Positions 54,523 through 63,519 of a stretch of 64,000 nucleotides of DNA are shown here, piece by piece. The position numbers and the translations under genes are program-made. How positions within the stretch are numbered: the first letter of the stretch is position 1; each line of letters opens with the position of its first letter. Under the pieces are notes generated by a model. That model had not been told where the DNA came from, made no database searches, and saw only the letters and a program-made list of their open reading frames with translations. The DNA is from Lentimicrobium saccharophilum (GTDB lineage: Bacteria > Bacteroidota > Bacteroidia > Bacteroidales > Lentimicrobiaceae), in contig NZ_DF968183.1 of the NCBI RefSeq assembly GCF_001192835.1, positions 434,001 to 498,000 on the forward strand. Direction: 5' to 3'.

Positions 54523-55971
54523 ATGAAACGATACCGATTCCTGGCCGGGTTGTTACCGGTGTTTGCTTTACTTTTTTTCGCATCCTGTCAGAAAGACGAT
54601 AAATTTGACAATAATCCGGATCTGAATCTGTCATTCTCAGCAGATACCGTTTTTTTCGACACAGTATTCACCACTGTTGGGTCTTCCACAAGGGTGTTTA
54701 TGATCTACAATCCTTCCGACAACAAGGTCAACGTCAGCTCTGTAAGGCTTGCGCGCGGCAGCAGTTCACCGTTCAGGATGAACATCGACGGCATCGCTGC
54801 CACGGAGATCAGGGATCTTGAAATTGCCGGTAAAGACTCCCTTTTCGTTTTTGTTAAAGTCACGATAGACCCCAACCAGGCCAATGCCCCACTGATTCAG
54901 AATGACAGCATCGTGTTTACCACCAACGGTAATATTCAGGATGTGAAGCTGGTGGCCTGGGGACAGGATGCTTATTTTTACAGAAACGGGATTATCGGAA
55001 GCGATTATGTGTTCACCCCGGAGAAGCCGCATGTCATTTACGGTTACCTGATCGTTGATTCACTCTACACCCTTTCGGTGGAAGCGGGCGCCAGGGTACA
55101 CCTGCACAGCGGGGCCATCCTGATGGTTTACCGCGATGCTACCATCAAAGTGAACGGCACCCGCGAAAATCCGGTGATTTTTGAAGGCGACAGGCTGGAA
55201 GATTACTACCGCGATATCCCCGGACAGTGGGGACGCATCTGGCTCTATGCAGGCAGCATCAACAACGAGTTTAATTATGCCGTTATCCGCAACGGTGAAG
55301 TGGGCATCCATGCCGACACCACCGGCAATTCGCCCAACCCTACCCTGAGAATCAGCAACTCGCTGATCTACAATATGAGCAAAACCGGCATACTGGGTCA
55401 GGGAACCACCATAGAAGCGGCAAACTGCGTGATCGGCAACTGCGGGGCCCGGTCACTGGCCCTGACGCTTGGCGGTCGTTACGATTTCAGGCACTGCACC
55501 ATCGGCAATTTCTGGAATAAGTCATTCAGGAGGGAAACCGCGCTGGTACTGAACAACTACTATATTGACTTCACGGGGGCCGTGCAACTCAGGCCGCTGG
55601 AGCAGGCCTACTTCGGCAACTGCGCCATTTACGGGGAGAAAAATGAAGAAATCACCTTCGACCAACACAGCAGCGGCGGGGTCTTCAACTACCGTTTCGA
55701 AAACTGCCTTTTAAAAACAGAAGCCAATATCGAAGATGCTGAAAAGTTCCCCGGCTCCCTGAAAAATCAGAACCCCTGGTTCCGCGATCCTTATCAGGCA
55801 CTGTACCAACCCGACACGCTGGTCTCCTCCCTGATCAACAAAGGGAATGCCGGCGTGCTTAACGGTTCGTTTATCAATCTGCAGGAGGATATTGACGGCA
55901 GGTTGCGCACCGCTGACACGGCGCCAGATATCGGCGCGTATGAATTCAGCGAAGAAAACCGGAAAAAGTAA
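54523..55971 (+). CDS. Lipoprotein with right-handed beta-helix
   Basis: I take the ATG at 54523 (482 residues), where MKRYRFLAGLLPVFALLFF leads to the lipobox ASC; the frame seven codons longer begins at a TTG within the -7 box. Residues 25-150 are a beta-sandwich-like region (SADTVFFDTVFTTVGSS). From about 180 to 460 short strands and turns form a parallel beta-helix (PTLRISNSLIYNMSKTGILG, RYDFRHCTIGNF). The end DIGAYEF is a motif often seen closing such helices. Surface-exposed or periplasmic lipoprotein; ligand unknown, perhaps a polysaccharide. Confidence 0.82.
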   Translation: MKRYRFLAGLLPVFALLFFASCQKDDKFDNNPDLNLSFSADTVFFDTVFTTVGSSTRVFMIYNPSDNKVNVSSVRLARGSSSPFRMNIDGIAATEIRDLEIAGKDSLFVFVKVTIDPNQANAPLIQNDSIVFTTNGNIQDVKLVAWGQDAYFYRNGIIGSDYVFTPEKPHVIYGYLIVDSLYTLSVEAGARVHLHSGAILMVYRDATIKVNGTRENPVIFEGDRLEDYYRDIPGQWGRIWLYAGSINNEFNYAVIRNGEVGIHADTTGNSPNPTLRISNSLIYNMSKTGILGQGTTIEAANCVIGNCGARSLALTLGGRYDFRHCTIGNFWNKSFRRETALVLNNYYIDFTGAVQLRPLEQAYFGNCAIYGEKNEEITFDQHSSGGVFNYRFENCLLKTEANIEDAEKFPGSLKNQNPWFRDPYQALYQPDTLVSSLINKGNAGVLNGSFINLQEDIDGRLRTADTAPDIGAYEFSEENRKK

Positions 55972-55988
55972 TCCGGCAGCTATCTAAC

Positions 55989-56020
55989 AAAACAGCCAGG
56001 CTTTCCGGCCCGGCTGTTTT
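55989..56020. terminator. Bidirectional terminator between lipoprotein and sucD
   Basis: AAAACAGCC (55989-55997) pairs with GGCTGTTTT (56012-56020), with a GC-rich loop that can pair further. A and T runs on both sides serve both converging genes. Confidence 0.8.
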
Positions 56021-56037
56021 TATATCTGCAAAGAAAA

Positions 56038-56910
56038 CTATCCTTTGAGCACTTCCAGCATTTTAGCGCCGATTTCGGCCGGGGAATCCACCACATGCAC
56101 CCCGCATTCGCGCAGGATGGCTTTCTTGGCTTCAGCCGTATCTGAGGCTCCTCCCACGATGGCACCGGCATGGCCCATGGTACGGCCTTTGGGCGCGGTG
56201 GCCCCGGCGATAAAACTGACCACCGGCTTGGTTCCGTGCGCTTTGATCCAGTAAGCAGCCTCGGCTTCCATGCCGCCACCGATCTCGCCGATCATCACAA
56301 TACCTTTGGTTTCGGGATCGTTCATAAACAGCTCAACGGCATCGCGGGTGGTAGTCCCGTTGATGGGGTCGCCGCCGATTCCGATGGCGGTGGTCTGGCC
56401 CAGTCCTGCTTTGGTGAGCTGGTCAACGGCTTCGTAAGTAAGGGTGCCCGAACGGCTTACAATGCCCACCACCCCTTTCTGATGGATAAATCCGGGCATA
56501 ATCCCGATCTTGGCCTCACCCGGGGTGATGATGCCCGGACAGTTCGGCCCTATCAGCCGGCTGTCGCGCCCCTTCAGGTACTCCTTCGCCATCATCATGT
56601 CTTTTACAGGAATTCCTTCGGTGATGCAAACGATGACTTTTATTCCGGCATCGGCCGCTTCCATAATGGCATCCGCGGCAAATGCCGGCGGAACAAAGAT
56701 GACGGACACGTCAGCCCCGGTATCTTTCACCGCATCGCTTACCGTATTGAATACCGGTTTACCCAGGTGATACCTTCCGCCCTTTCCGGGAGTGACGCCA
56801 CCAACCACATTGGTGCCGTATTCAATCATCTGGGAGGCGTGAAATGTTCCTTCGGTGCCGGTAAATCCCTGCACGATCACTTTAGAATTCTTGTTAACCA
56901 GGATGCTCAT
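56038..56910 (-). CDS. sucD: Succinate-CoA ligase, alpha subunit
   Basis: 290 residues. CoA-binding N-terminus ([16 protein letters not shown] and GGVTPGKGG), then the phosphohistidine loop GHAGAIVGG with the active His near residue 247. The alpha subunit carries the phosphorylated intermediate in the citric acid cycle step succinyl-CoA to succinate. The beta-subunit gene sucC is not in the window, so the two are split here. Highly conserved over the full length. Divergent from mnmE. Confidence 0.97.
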   Translation of the reverse strand: MSILVNKNSKVIVQGFTGTEGTFHASQMIEYGTNVVGGVTPGKGGRYHLGKPVFNTVSDAVKDTGADVSVIFVPPAFAADAIMEAADAGIKVIVCITEGIPVKDMMMAKEYLKGRDSRLIGPNCPGIITPGEAKIGIMPGFIHQKGVVGIVSRSGTLTYEAVDQLTKAGLGQTTAIGIGGDPINGTTTRDAVELFMNDPETKGIVMIGEIGGGMEAEAAYWIKAHGTKPVVSFIAGATAPKGRTMGHAGAIVGGASDTAEAKKAILRECGVHVVDSPAEIGAKMLEVLKG

Positions 56911-56965
56911 AAAAAGGCCTTTCGGGTTTAATTGGTAAATTTAACAGGCTAAAATGAAAAAAAGC

Positions 56966-56973
56966 TAATTTTG
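56966..56973 (+). promoter_or_regulatory. -7 box upstream of mnmE
   Basis: TAATTTTG fits TAnnTTTG, 76 nt before the ATG; no -33 TTG at the proper distance. Confidence 0.4.
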
Positions 56974-57049
56974 TTCAACAACTTCCTGAAAAATTGCTTA
57001 AATTCCATCATTCTTTTGGATGGCCTAAAATAATGAAAATTCTGACGCC

Positions 57050-58453
57050 ATGAACCTGAGCTATTTATCTTCCGACGATACCATCTGCGCCTTATCAACA
57101 CCTGCCGGCATGGGCGCCATTGCCATCATCAGGCTCTCCGGACCTGACGCCATAAAGACAGCCGCTCAATATTTCAAGCCTAAACGCCATGATTTCAAGC
57201 TGGAAGCATCCGGTTCACATACCGCGCATTTCGGCACTTTCGGCACCGAAGCCGGCGTGATTGACGAAGTGCTGATCACCGTCTTCAGGGCGCCCAATTC
57301 TTACACCGGCGAGGACGTGGTTGAGATTTCCTGCCACGGTTCCGTTTACATCCAGCAGAAGATCATCGAAGTGCTGCTGCAGCATGGCGTAAGGCTCGCG
57401 GAGCCGGGTGAGTTCACCCTCAGGGCATTTATGCACAACCGCTTCGACCTGTCGCAGGCCGAAGCCGTGGCCGACCTGATCGCCTCCAATTCCGAATCCT
57501 CGCACAAACTGGCCATCAACCAGATGCGGGGCGGGTTTTCGGAGAAAATAAGGGAACTCAGGGCGCGCCTGGTCGATTTCGCCTCCCTGATTGAGCTGGA
57601 GCTTGACTTCAGCGAGGAAGACGTTGAATTCGCCGACCGCAGCGGCCTGCTTAAACTGCTGGCCACCATCAAAACCGAGATCGAGAACCTGAAATCAAGC
57701 TTTGCGCTGGGCAATGTAATGAAACACGGCATTCCGGTGGCCATCGCCGGCAAACCCAATGTGGGCAAGTCCACCCTGCTGAACGCCCTACTGAACGAGG
57801 AAAGGGCCATTGTTTCCGAGATCCCCGGCACCACCCGCGATGCCATTGAAGATACCATTGCCATCAAAGGGGTGACCTTCCGTTTTATCGATACCGCCGG
57901 CCTGCGCCACACCAACGAGCCCATAGAAACCATCGGTATCGAACGCACTTATGAAAAGATGAACCAGGCCGCCGTGGTGCTGTACGTTTTCGACATTACC
58001 ACCGCTTCGGAAAAAGAGATTGATGACGCCATCGCCGATATCCGGATGCAGCTTGAAGACCCTGACAAACAGATTATTCCGGTGGCCAACAAAACGGATA
58101 TGCTGCTGGAGGCCCCCCACTCCTTTAAAAAACTGGTGGAACTCGACACCTTGTTTGTTTCGGCCAAGCGCAACGAAAACATCAACCTGATTACCGAACG
58201 ACTGCTAAAAACAGCCCATTCCGGCGAGACCGGAGATCAGACCATTGTTTACAGCCTCAGGCATTACGAAGCCCTGACCCGCGCCGGGCTCAGCATCGAA
58301 AGCATTGAAAAGGGATTTGCGGAGAATCTCCCCACCGACCTGATCGCCATCGATATCCGGCAAGCCCTGCACCACCTGGGCAGCATCACCGGTGAGGTGA
58401 CCACGGAAGAACTGCTGGGGAATATTTTCGGGAAGTTCTGTATCGGCAAATAA
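57050..58453 (+). CDS. mnmE: tRNA modification GTPase MnmE
   Basis: 467 residues. The N-terminal folate-binding domain opens with DTICALSTPAGMGAIAIIRL. The G domain (about 220-380) shows GKPNVGKS (G1), GTTRD (G2), DTAGLR (G3) and NKTD (G4). The C-terminal CIGK ends with the conserved Cys464. With MnmG it makes the cmnm5 group at U34 of several tRNAs. The length is standard. It is the last housekeeping gene before the repeat island, and no terminator is seen after it. Confidence 0.98.
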   Translation: MNLSYLSSDDTICALSTPAGMGAIAIIRLSGPDAIKTAAQYFKPKRHDFKLEASGSHTAHFGTFGTEAGVIDEVLITVFRAPNSYTGEDVVEISCHGSVYIQQKIIEVLLQHGVRLAEPGEFTLRAFMHNRFDLSQAEAVADLIASNSESSHKLAINQMRGGFSEKIRELRARLVDFASLIELELDFSEEDVEFADRSGLLKLLATIKTEIENLKSSFALGNVMKHGIPVAIAGKPNVGKSTLLNALLNEERAIVSEIPGTTRDAIEDTIAIKGVTFRFIDTAGLRHTNEPIETIGIERTYEKMNQAAVVLYVFDITTASEKEIDDAIADIRMQLEDPDKQIIPVANKTDMLLEAPHSFKKLVELDTLFVSAKRNENINLITERLLKTAHSGETGDQTIVYSLRHYEALTRAGLSIESIEKGFAENLPTDLIAIDIRQALHHLGSITGEVTTEELLGNIFGKFCIGK

Positions 58454-58518
58454 ATCAGCTATTTATGTTCTATTAATGAATCTGTAAAGCCATTGATTCA
58501 AGCGTTGACCTTCGCAAC

Positions 58519-58566
58519 ATGAAAGACCTGATTGAGTTTTTTATCAGCTCCCTCACCCCTGCTTAA
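58519..58566 (+). pseudogene. Possible truncated gene start (15 codons)
   Basis: ATG at 58519 begins MKDLIEFFISSLTPA and stops at once. The preceding TTGACCTTCGCAAC resembles the usual -7/start context with two mismatches. It could be the 5' end of a gene cut off when the island formed, but a chance frame is equally possible. Confidence 0.2.
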
Positions 58567-58588
58567 ATAGCCAGCCTGTGCCTGAGCA

Positions 58589-58825
58589 TTAACATGTCAT
58601 CCTTTTAGGCATGTTTTGCCCCGGAATCACTGGCCTGGTTTGTCTGGAATATTCACCATTGTCGGTAAGTACGGCATCATCAACGGCTATCAACTGATTG
58701 CCGTTGTAATAATAGGTAAGGTTGTCGATGATGTCCGTACTCCAGTTGCTGAGGCTGCCTTTACGTTCAATGCCTTTTATGTTCCCGTTTAAATCGTATG
58801 ATTTTATCCTGTTTTTCCTGAACAA
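58589..58825 (-). pseudogene. RHS-repeat protein fragment
   Basis: A 78-codon frame starting at a TTG, with no normal gene start. It has two RHS/YD-type signatures: SYDLNGNIKGIERKG and, after DNLTYYY, NGNQLIAVDD. RHS proteins are thousands of residues long, so this is a relic of a much larger polymorphic-toxin or wall-associated gene. Upstream on the minus strand an in-frame stop closes it after about seven more codons. It borders the tandem repeat array, suggesting that rearrangement removed the rest. Confidence 0.7.
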
Positions 58826-58904
58826 AAAATTGATTACCTTAGACCTGAATTAATGATTATAATCCGATCATTCCTTTAACCATATTTATTAACAGATTCC
58901 GGTT

Positions 58905-59658
58905 AAGCCCTGAAAGGGCGAAATATAATAATGGCGGGAGAAGCCCGCCGTAAAAGAAAACCAGATATGAACCAAGCCCTGAAGGGGCGCAATTTAAAAA
59001 CATCAGGCTGGGCCAATCACTAAAGAAATCAGCCTGAGCCCTGAAAGGGCGAAATATAATAATGGCGGGAGAAGCCCGCCGTAAAAGAAAACCAGATATA
59101 AACCAAGACCTGAAGGGGCGAAATATAAAAACATCAGGCAGAGCCAATCACTAAAGAAATCAGCCTGAGCCCTGAAAGGGCGAAAGATAATACCGGCGGG
59201 AGAAGCCCGCCGTAAAAGAAAACCAGATATAAACCAAGCCCTGAAAGGGCGCAATACAAAAACATCAGGCAGAGCCAATCACTAAAGAAATCAGCCTGAG
59301 TCCTGAAAGGGCGAAAGATAATACCGGCGGGAGAAGCCCGCCGTAAAAGAAAACCAGATATAAACCAAGCCCTGAAGGGGCGAAATACAAAAACATCAGG
59401 CAGAACCAATCACTAAAGAAATCAGCCTGAGCCCTGAAAGGGCGAAAGATAATACCGGCGGGAGAAGCCCGCCGTAAAAGAAAACCAGATATAAACCAAG
59501 CCCTGAAAGGGCGAAATATAAAAACATCAGGCAGAGCCAATCTCAAAGAAAATCAGCCTGAGCCCTGTAAGGGCGAAAGATAATACCGGCGGGAGAAGCC
59601 CGCCGAAAAGAAAACCAGATATAAACCAAGCCCTGAAAAGGCGCAATACAAAAAGATC
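58905..59658. repeat. Left REP array: six 131-bp tandem units
   Basis: Landmark GGCGGG-AGAA-GCCCGCC starts at 58933, 59064, 59195, 59326, 59457 and 59588, exactly 131 bp apart. Each unit also has GCCCTGAAAGGGC and GCCCTGAARGGGC, so three hairpins per unit. The last unit runs directly into the transposase start. The stretch between hairpins reads ATCAGGCAGAGCCAATCACTAAAG, resembling the first bases of the gene (see findings). Reverse frames here (for example 59278-59003) are artefacts because 131 is not a multiple of three. Confidence 0.95.
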
Positions 59659-60111
59659 ATGGGACAATCATTAGTAAAGAATTACCTGCACATCACCTTC
59701 AGCACCAAGCATCGTGTACATCTGATCCACCCACCCACCGAAGCCGAGCTGCACAGTTACCTGGGAGGCATCTGTAAAAACCTGGACTGCCAGCCGCTGA
59801 AGATCGGCGGCTTCACCAATCACGTGCATATTCTCTGTATGCTGTCAAAAAATGTGACCCTGGCAAAACTGCTGGAAGAGGTAAAATCCCATTCATCAAA
59901 ATGGATTAAAACCAAAGATTCCTCATTAAAGAACTTTTACTGGCAAAATGGTTACGGGGCTTTCTCAGTTAACCCGGCTGAAGTTGATGTTGTGAAGGCC
60001 TATATTGAGAATCAGCATGTACATCACAGAAAGTTAACTTTCGAAGAGGAGTATCTGGAATTTCTCGCCAAGTATGGAATAGAGTATGATGAGAGATACG
60101 TATGGGATTAG
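59659..60111 (+). CDS. REP-associated tyrosine transposase (Y1/IS200-like, RAYT)
   Basis: 150 residues, intact. The HUH motif is HVH at 55-57 (FTNHVHILCML) and the nucleophilic tyrosine is Tyr115 in VKAYIENQHVHH. The N-terminal NYLHITFSTKHR strand is typical of Y1 transposases. Such enzymes cut single-stranded DNA at hairpins next to a short guide sequence, and RAYTs are thought to move REP elements. No IS605-type TnpB is present. Hairpin arrays abut both ends: the left array touches the ATG and the right begins 8 nt after the stop. It carries no sign of decay. Confidence 0.93.
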   Translation: MGQSLVKNYLHITFSTKHRVHLIHPPTEAELHSYLGGICKNLDCQPLKIGGFTNHVHILCMLSKNVTLAKLLEEVKSHSSKWIKTKDSSLKNFYWQNGYGAFSVNPAEVDVVKAYIENQHVHHRKLTFEEEYLEFLAKYGIEYDERYVWD

Positions 60112-60118
60112 TGATTAC

Positions 60119-60985
60119 GCCCCTTCAGGGCTGTACTTTCTGCGGGGGCCGGACTCCACGGGGCTGCGCCCCGCGTTAAGGGATAACGCCCCTTCGGGGC
60201 TGTGCTCTCTGCTGGACCTGAGGTTCAAGGGGCTGCGCCCCGCGTTAAGGGATAACGCCCCTTCGGGGCTGTGCTCTCTGCCGGACCTGAGGTTCACGGG
60301 GCTGCGCCACGCATTAGGGGATGTCGCCCCTTCAGGGCTGATCTTCCGTCGCATCCGGATTCCTCCGGGCTCCGCCCAGGGTTAATGAATGGCGCCCCTT
60401 CGGGGCTGTGCTCTCTGCTGGACCTGAGGTTCAAGGGGCTGCGCCCCGCGTTAAGGGATAACGCCCCTTCGGGGCTGTGCTCTCTGCCGGACCTGAGGTT
60501 CACGGGGCTGCGCCCCGCGTTAGGGGATGTCGCCCCTTCAGGGCTGATCTTCCGTCGCATCCGGATTCCTCCGTGCTGCACCCAGAGTTAATGGATGTCG
60601 CCCTTGCAGGGCTCATTTTGCAGTCGGATCAGGATGTCACAGGGCTTCGCCCTGTGTTAGTAAATTCAGCCCTTGCAGGGCTGATCTCCCGCCATATCCG
60701 GATTACACGGGGCTGCGCCCCGCGTTAGGGGATTTCGCCCTTTCAGGCTGATCTTCCACCGAAGTCGAGTTCCGAAGGGCTCTCCCCCATGTTAACGGAT
60801 TTCGCCCTTTCAGGGCTCACTTTACTGCCAGATCCGGATGTCACGGGGCTGCGCCCCGCTTTAGGAGATCTCGCCCTTGCAGGGCTGATCTCCCACCGAA
60901 GTCGAGTTCCGCAGGGCTCTCCCCCATGTTAACGGATTTCACCCTTTCAGGGCTGGTTCTCCTGCCGGATGAGGGTTTATAATCA
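60119..60985. repeat. Right REP array: thirteen 67-69-bp units
   Basis: Units begin at 60119, 60188, 60257, 60326, 60394, 60463, 60532, 60600, 60669, 60737, 60804, 60873 and 60941. The typical unit has two hairpins of opposite arm order, GCCCC-TTC-GGGGC and GGGGC-TGC-GCCCC. Units 2-4 are repeated as units 5-7 (206-bp higher-order repeat). In unit 8 both hairpins change together to GCCCT-TGC-AGGGC (60600-60612) and CACAGGGC-TTC-GCCCTGTG (60638-60656). The 69-bp period keeps frames open on both strands, giving repeated translations that are not genes. No unit is spaced by unique sequence. Confidence 0.95.
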
Positions 60986-61011
60986 GAATACTCCACTCCT
61001 TATAAAACCGA

Positions 61012-61040
61012 AAGGCTGTCCCGCAATGCAGCACAGCCTT
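61012..61040 (-). terminator. Possible terminator of the DUF362 operon
   Basis: AAGGCTGT (61012-61019) pairs with ACAGCCTT (61033-61040) over a 13-nt loop; on the minus strand the stem is followed by TCGGTTTTAT. Weak T tract. Confidence 0.45.
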
Positions 61041-61075
61041 CAATAATTCCCTCGTTTAAATTGACTATCTGTAGA

Positions 61076-61918
61076 CTAATACAGTCCTTTTTCAAGATTC
61101 TCAAGCAGTGTGGCCGGGGCGGCGCCTTCGGTCAGTAAAAGCCGGTTTTGCCCGCGGGAGAAAAGGCGGAATACGTTTACTTCCTCCGTGGAAGTTGCAA
61201 GTCCGGCAAAGCCGTTCTGCTGTATGAATTTTTCCCTGTCAGCTCCGTCATTAAAGCGAATCTCAGCCACATAGTAAGGCTTCCCGTCTGCTTTCACAGT
61301 AAGTATCCAGGCTTCAAAACTGCTCAAATCCCCGAAGAGCGCATCCCAACGGACAAAGCCGTTCTGTATTCCCAACCGGCCGGTAACCAGTTTCAGGTCG
61401 CGGAGGTCCGAATCCTGAAATTCCGCTTTGAAAATACCGGGCACCTCCGCTTCTTCTCCAGGCAACCGGGCAAGCAGATCACCGGCAATGGCGAGCATCA
61501 CCCGCTCTCCCTCAGCATTGCCGGCGGGGTTTGATACTGAAAGGTAGTATTTGCCCTTTGCCGCGATGTACTGATAGGGCGTCAGGCAATCATGATGTGT
61601 AAGTGTTCCGGAGGCGCGGCATCTGAAACGGGCGATGCTGTATATGCCGTATGCCGCCGCGGCAGATTTCATGCAGTAGAGATCCGCCTTAAAATCAAGG
61701 TTGGAAGCCTTCACGTCAAAAACGTGAATCTCCTCAAACCCGTATTCCAGGTAGAGATCCGCCCCGCCATTGATGTAGCCCCACAATTCCTCATTGCCGA
61801 ACTGCCTGACATTCACCGAGACAAAGCCGGGTATGGAATCAGGATCAAGCGCCGGTGTTTGCTGGGCAAATGCAGTTCCGGCCAGCAAAATCAGTAATAC
61901 AAGTTTAAATAGTCTCAT
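61076..61918 (-). CDS. Exported protein, DUF6599-like
   Basis: I take the ATG at 61918 (280 residues), which opens a signal peptide (MRLFKLVLLILLAGTAFAQ); the longer frame lacks one. The body contains YINGGADLYLEYGFEEIHVF, which I associate with DUF6599 proteins, together with beta-rich segments and a CRASGT cysteine. The gene follows the Tat-exported DUF362 gene by 53 nt and is probably co-transcribed, so the two may work together outside the cytoplasm. No catalytic motif is visible. The family call is from memory and only moderately sure. Confidence 0.65.
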   Translation of the reverse strand: MRLFKLVLLILLAGTAFAQQTPALDPDSIPGFVSVNVRQFGNEELWGYINGGADLYLEYGFEEIHVFDVKASNLDFKADLYCMKSAAAAYGIYSIARFRCRASGTLTHHDCLTPYQYIAAKGKYYLSVSNPAGNAEGERVMLAIAGDLLARLPGEEAEVPGIFKAEFQDSDLRDLKLVTGRLGIQNGFVRWDALFGDLSSFEAWILTVKADGKPYYVAEIRFNDGADREKFIQQNGFAGLATSTEEVNVFRLFSRGQNRLLLTEGAAPATLLENLEKGLY

Positions 61919-61971
61919 AAAGAATTCAGATAAAGGTCCTTTGCTTTCTGCTAAAACCGGCCAATGCCATG

Positions 61972-63150
61972 CTAACGGACAACTTCCACCAGCTCTATTT
62001 TCTCCATATTGCACTCGCCCAGTCCCAGGCGGGAAGCATATTCCATAAATTGCCTGCCACGGGGGACGTCCTCCTGCTGAATCCCCTCCTCAATGCGCTT
62101 ATGCAGGACGATGTCGTAACCGATGCGGTCAACGGCCACGGGATCGGTACCAACCAGCAGGGTGTTGTAGTTACAGATGTATTGCGGATTGGCGCCCGGA
62201 CCACCCTGGAAGCAGCCGCGCAGGCCGTCGGCAATGTTAAGCACCACCTTATCGCGCACCGGCGGGAAGCAGCAGACTTCGGCGCTGGTATCGCCCCAGA
62301 GTTTTGCGTGCAGACGACCGGTATTGGTGATTACCCCGTAGCCCAGATTCTTCAGGCAGAGCGTAATGGAGGCTCCGGCATTTTTCAACACGGGAACGTT
62401 GATGATCTTATCCAGCTGCTGGGTACAGATCTTTGTAAAATAGGAATATTTGCCCCCATTCACCATAAAGGGCATGGTGTAATCATCGTATTCGCCTTCC
62501 ACATCGGCGAAGTAGAACCAATCGCGGTCAATCACGGCTTCGCTGAGCAGCTTTCCGTCGCTGCCGTAATAGGCACCATCGGCACCTTTGCGTTCTGTGC
62601 CAGTGATGGTGATGCCCGGATAAGCTTCAGGGGTGAAACCGGCTTCGTGCAGCTGAAATTCCCGGCGGTCCCACAGCACAATATTTTCCCCTGGAATTCC
62701 CGCTTCGAGCAGTTGTTCAATAATGCTCTGCACCAGTTCATGGCTGCTGGAGAGCAGGGTGCCGCCGATGGGATTCAGTTTCAGGCCGATTTTTTCGTGG
62801 GGCTGTACAAAGGTCAGCCAGGCTTCTTGCAAGGTGGCGGCCCCGGTCAGCAACAGCATAGATTCCGACAGCATATTGTACACCACCGTCTTCACCGGCT
62901 TGTCATCCTGCACGGAAGCCATATCCACGACTTTTACCACCCTTGCAGGGAATTTTCCCGGGAGGGAACCCTCCTTCCGGGGATATTTAAGCGCATCGGC
63001 GATGTTGGTGGCGGGCTTTTCCGCATCCTGAACCTGCGCTAAGACCGATTTAAGGGGTGAAGGAGCGATCATGGCTCCCAGACTGCCGGCTGCTGCCAGC
63101 TTAAAAAATTTCCGGCGTCCTGATTCATCCGGCTTGTCATTTTTGCTCAT
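61972..63150 (-). CDS. Tat-exported DUF362 domain protein
   Basis: 392 residues. The twin-arginine signal GRRKFFKLAAAGSLGAMIAPS sends it folded across the inner membrane, which fits a cofactor-bearing protein. The DUF362 core includes KIGLKLNPIGG, a VWDRRE-like turn, INVPVLKNAGASITLCLKNL and GLRGCFQGGPG. Several Cys (CTQQ, CLKN, CCFPP, CFQGG) might bind iron-sulfur or metal, but no ferredoxin motif is present. First gene of the pair with DUF6599-like. Preceded by a variant promoter at 63177. Confidence 0.85.
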   Translation of the reverse strand: MSKNDKPDESGRRKFFKLAAAGSLGAMIAPSPLKSVLAQVQDAEKPATNIADALKYPRKEGSLPGKFPARVVKVVDMASVQDDKPVKTVVYNMLSESMLLLTGAATLQEAWLTFVQPHEKIGLKLNPIGGTLLSSSHELVQSIIEQLLEAGIPGENIVLWDRREFQLHEAGFTPEAYPGITITGTERKGADGAYYGSDGKLLSEAVIDRDWFYFADVEGEYDDYTMPFMVNGGKYSYFTKICTQQLDKIINVPVLKNAGASITLCLKNLGYGVITNTGRLHAKLWGDTSAEVCCFPPVRDKVVLNIADGLRGCFQGGPGANPQYICNYNTLLVGTDPVAVDRIGYDIVLHKRIEEGIQQEDVPRGRQFMEYASRLGLGECNMEKIELVEVVR

Positions 63151-63176
63151 GGCGATCGATTATATGCTTCGGATTA

Positions 63177-63207
63177 CAAAGATCAAACCTACATGAATTT
63201 ATGCAAA
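63177..63207 (-). promoter_or_regulatory. Promoter of the DUF362 operon (variant -7)
   Basis: On the minus strand TTTG (63204-63207), a 19-nt spacer and GATCTTTG (63177-63184), one base from TAnnTTTG. Same variant as before the subtilase gene. Confidence 0.5.
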
Positions 63208-63519
63208 TACACAAACAACTGATAAATTTTTCATATTTATTTCTCTGTCAATTTATTCAATCTGTTACCCGTCAGGTTTCATTATGATGAGAAGGCAAGC
63301 CGAACGTAAGGGCTTGTTGGCTCTTTGATTTCTATGAAACCTTAACCAATGCTGAATTGCAGATCTTTTCAGACATTTTCCCATTAAAATTATCAGATTA
63401 TAACCAACAGCCTTTAAAGGTTTGTATCTTTACTTGTTATATAAAAACAGCATATTTCTGTTCCGCGGTAATGCAGAGGCTCAGGAAAGTCTACTTTTAT
63501 AATGTATGATAAACAAACT
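63208..63519. other. Intergenic region between DUF362 and the terminal lipoprotein
   Basis: About 310 bases without a gene. TATCTTTA near 63425 is one base from a -7 box and might serve the lipoprotein. Nothing else is recognisable. Confidence 0.4.

Noticed and set aside
58857-59546. Four overlapping minus-strand reading frames with near-identical translations (LRPFRAWFISGFLLRRASPA type)
   Set aside because: They are the 131-bp repeat read in successive frames; they cross hairpins and share no gene-like start context.
60086-60728. Reading frames on both strands in the right array with APSGLCSLLDLRFKGLRPAL-type repeats
   Set aside because: The period of 69 bp is a multiple of three, so frames stay open by default; the sequence is a palindrome array open on both strands.
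58905-60985. Possible CRISPR array
   Set aside because: Units follow one another without unique spacers, are 131 or about 68 bp long, and no cas gene is near.
61972-63042. Plus-strand frame of 357 codons opposite the DUF362 gene
   Set aside because: Shadow frame: the minus strand has a Tat signal and conserved domain, whereas the plus-strand translation has none.
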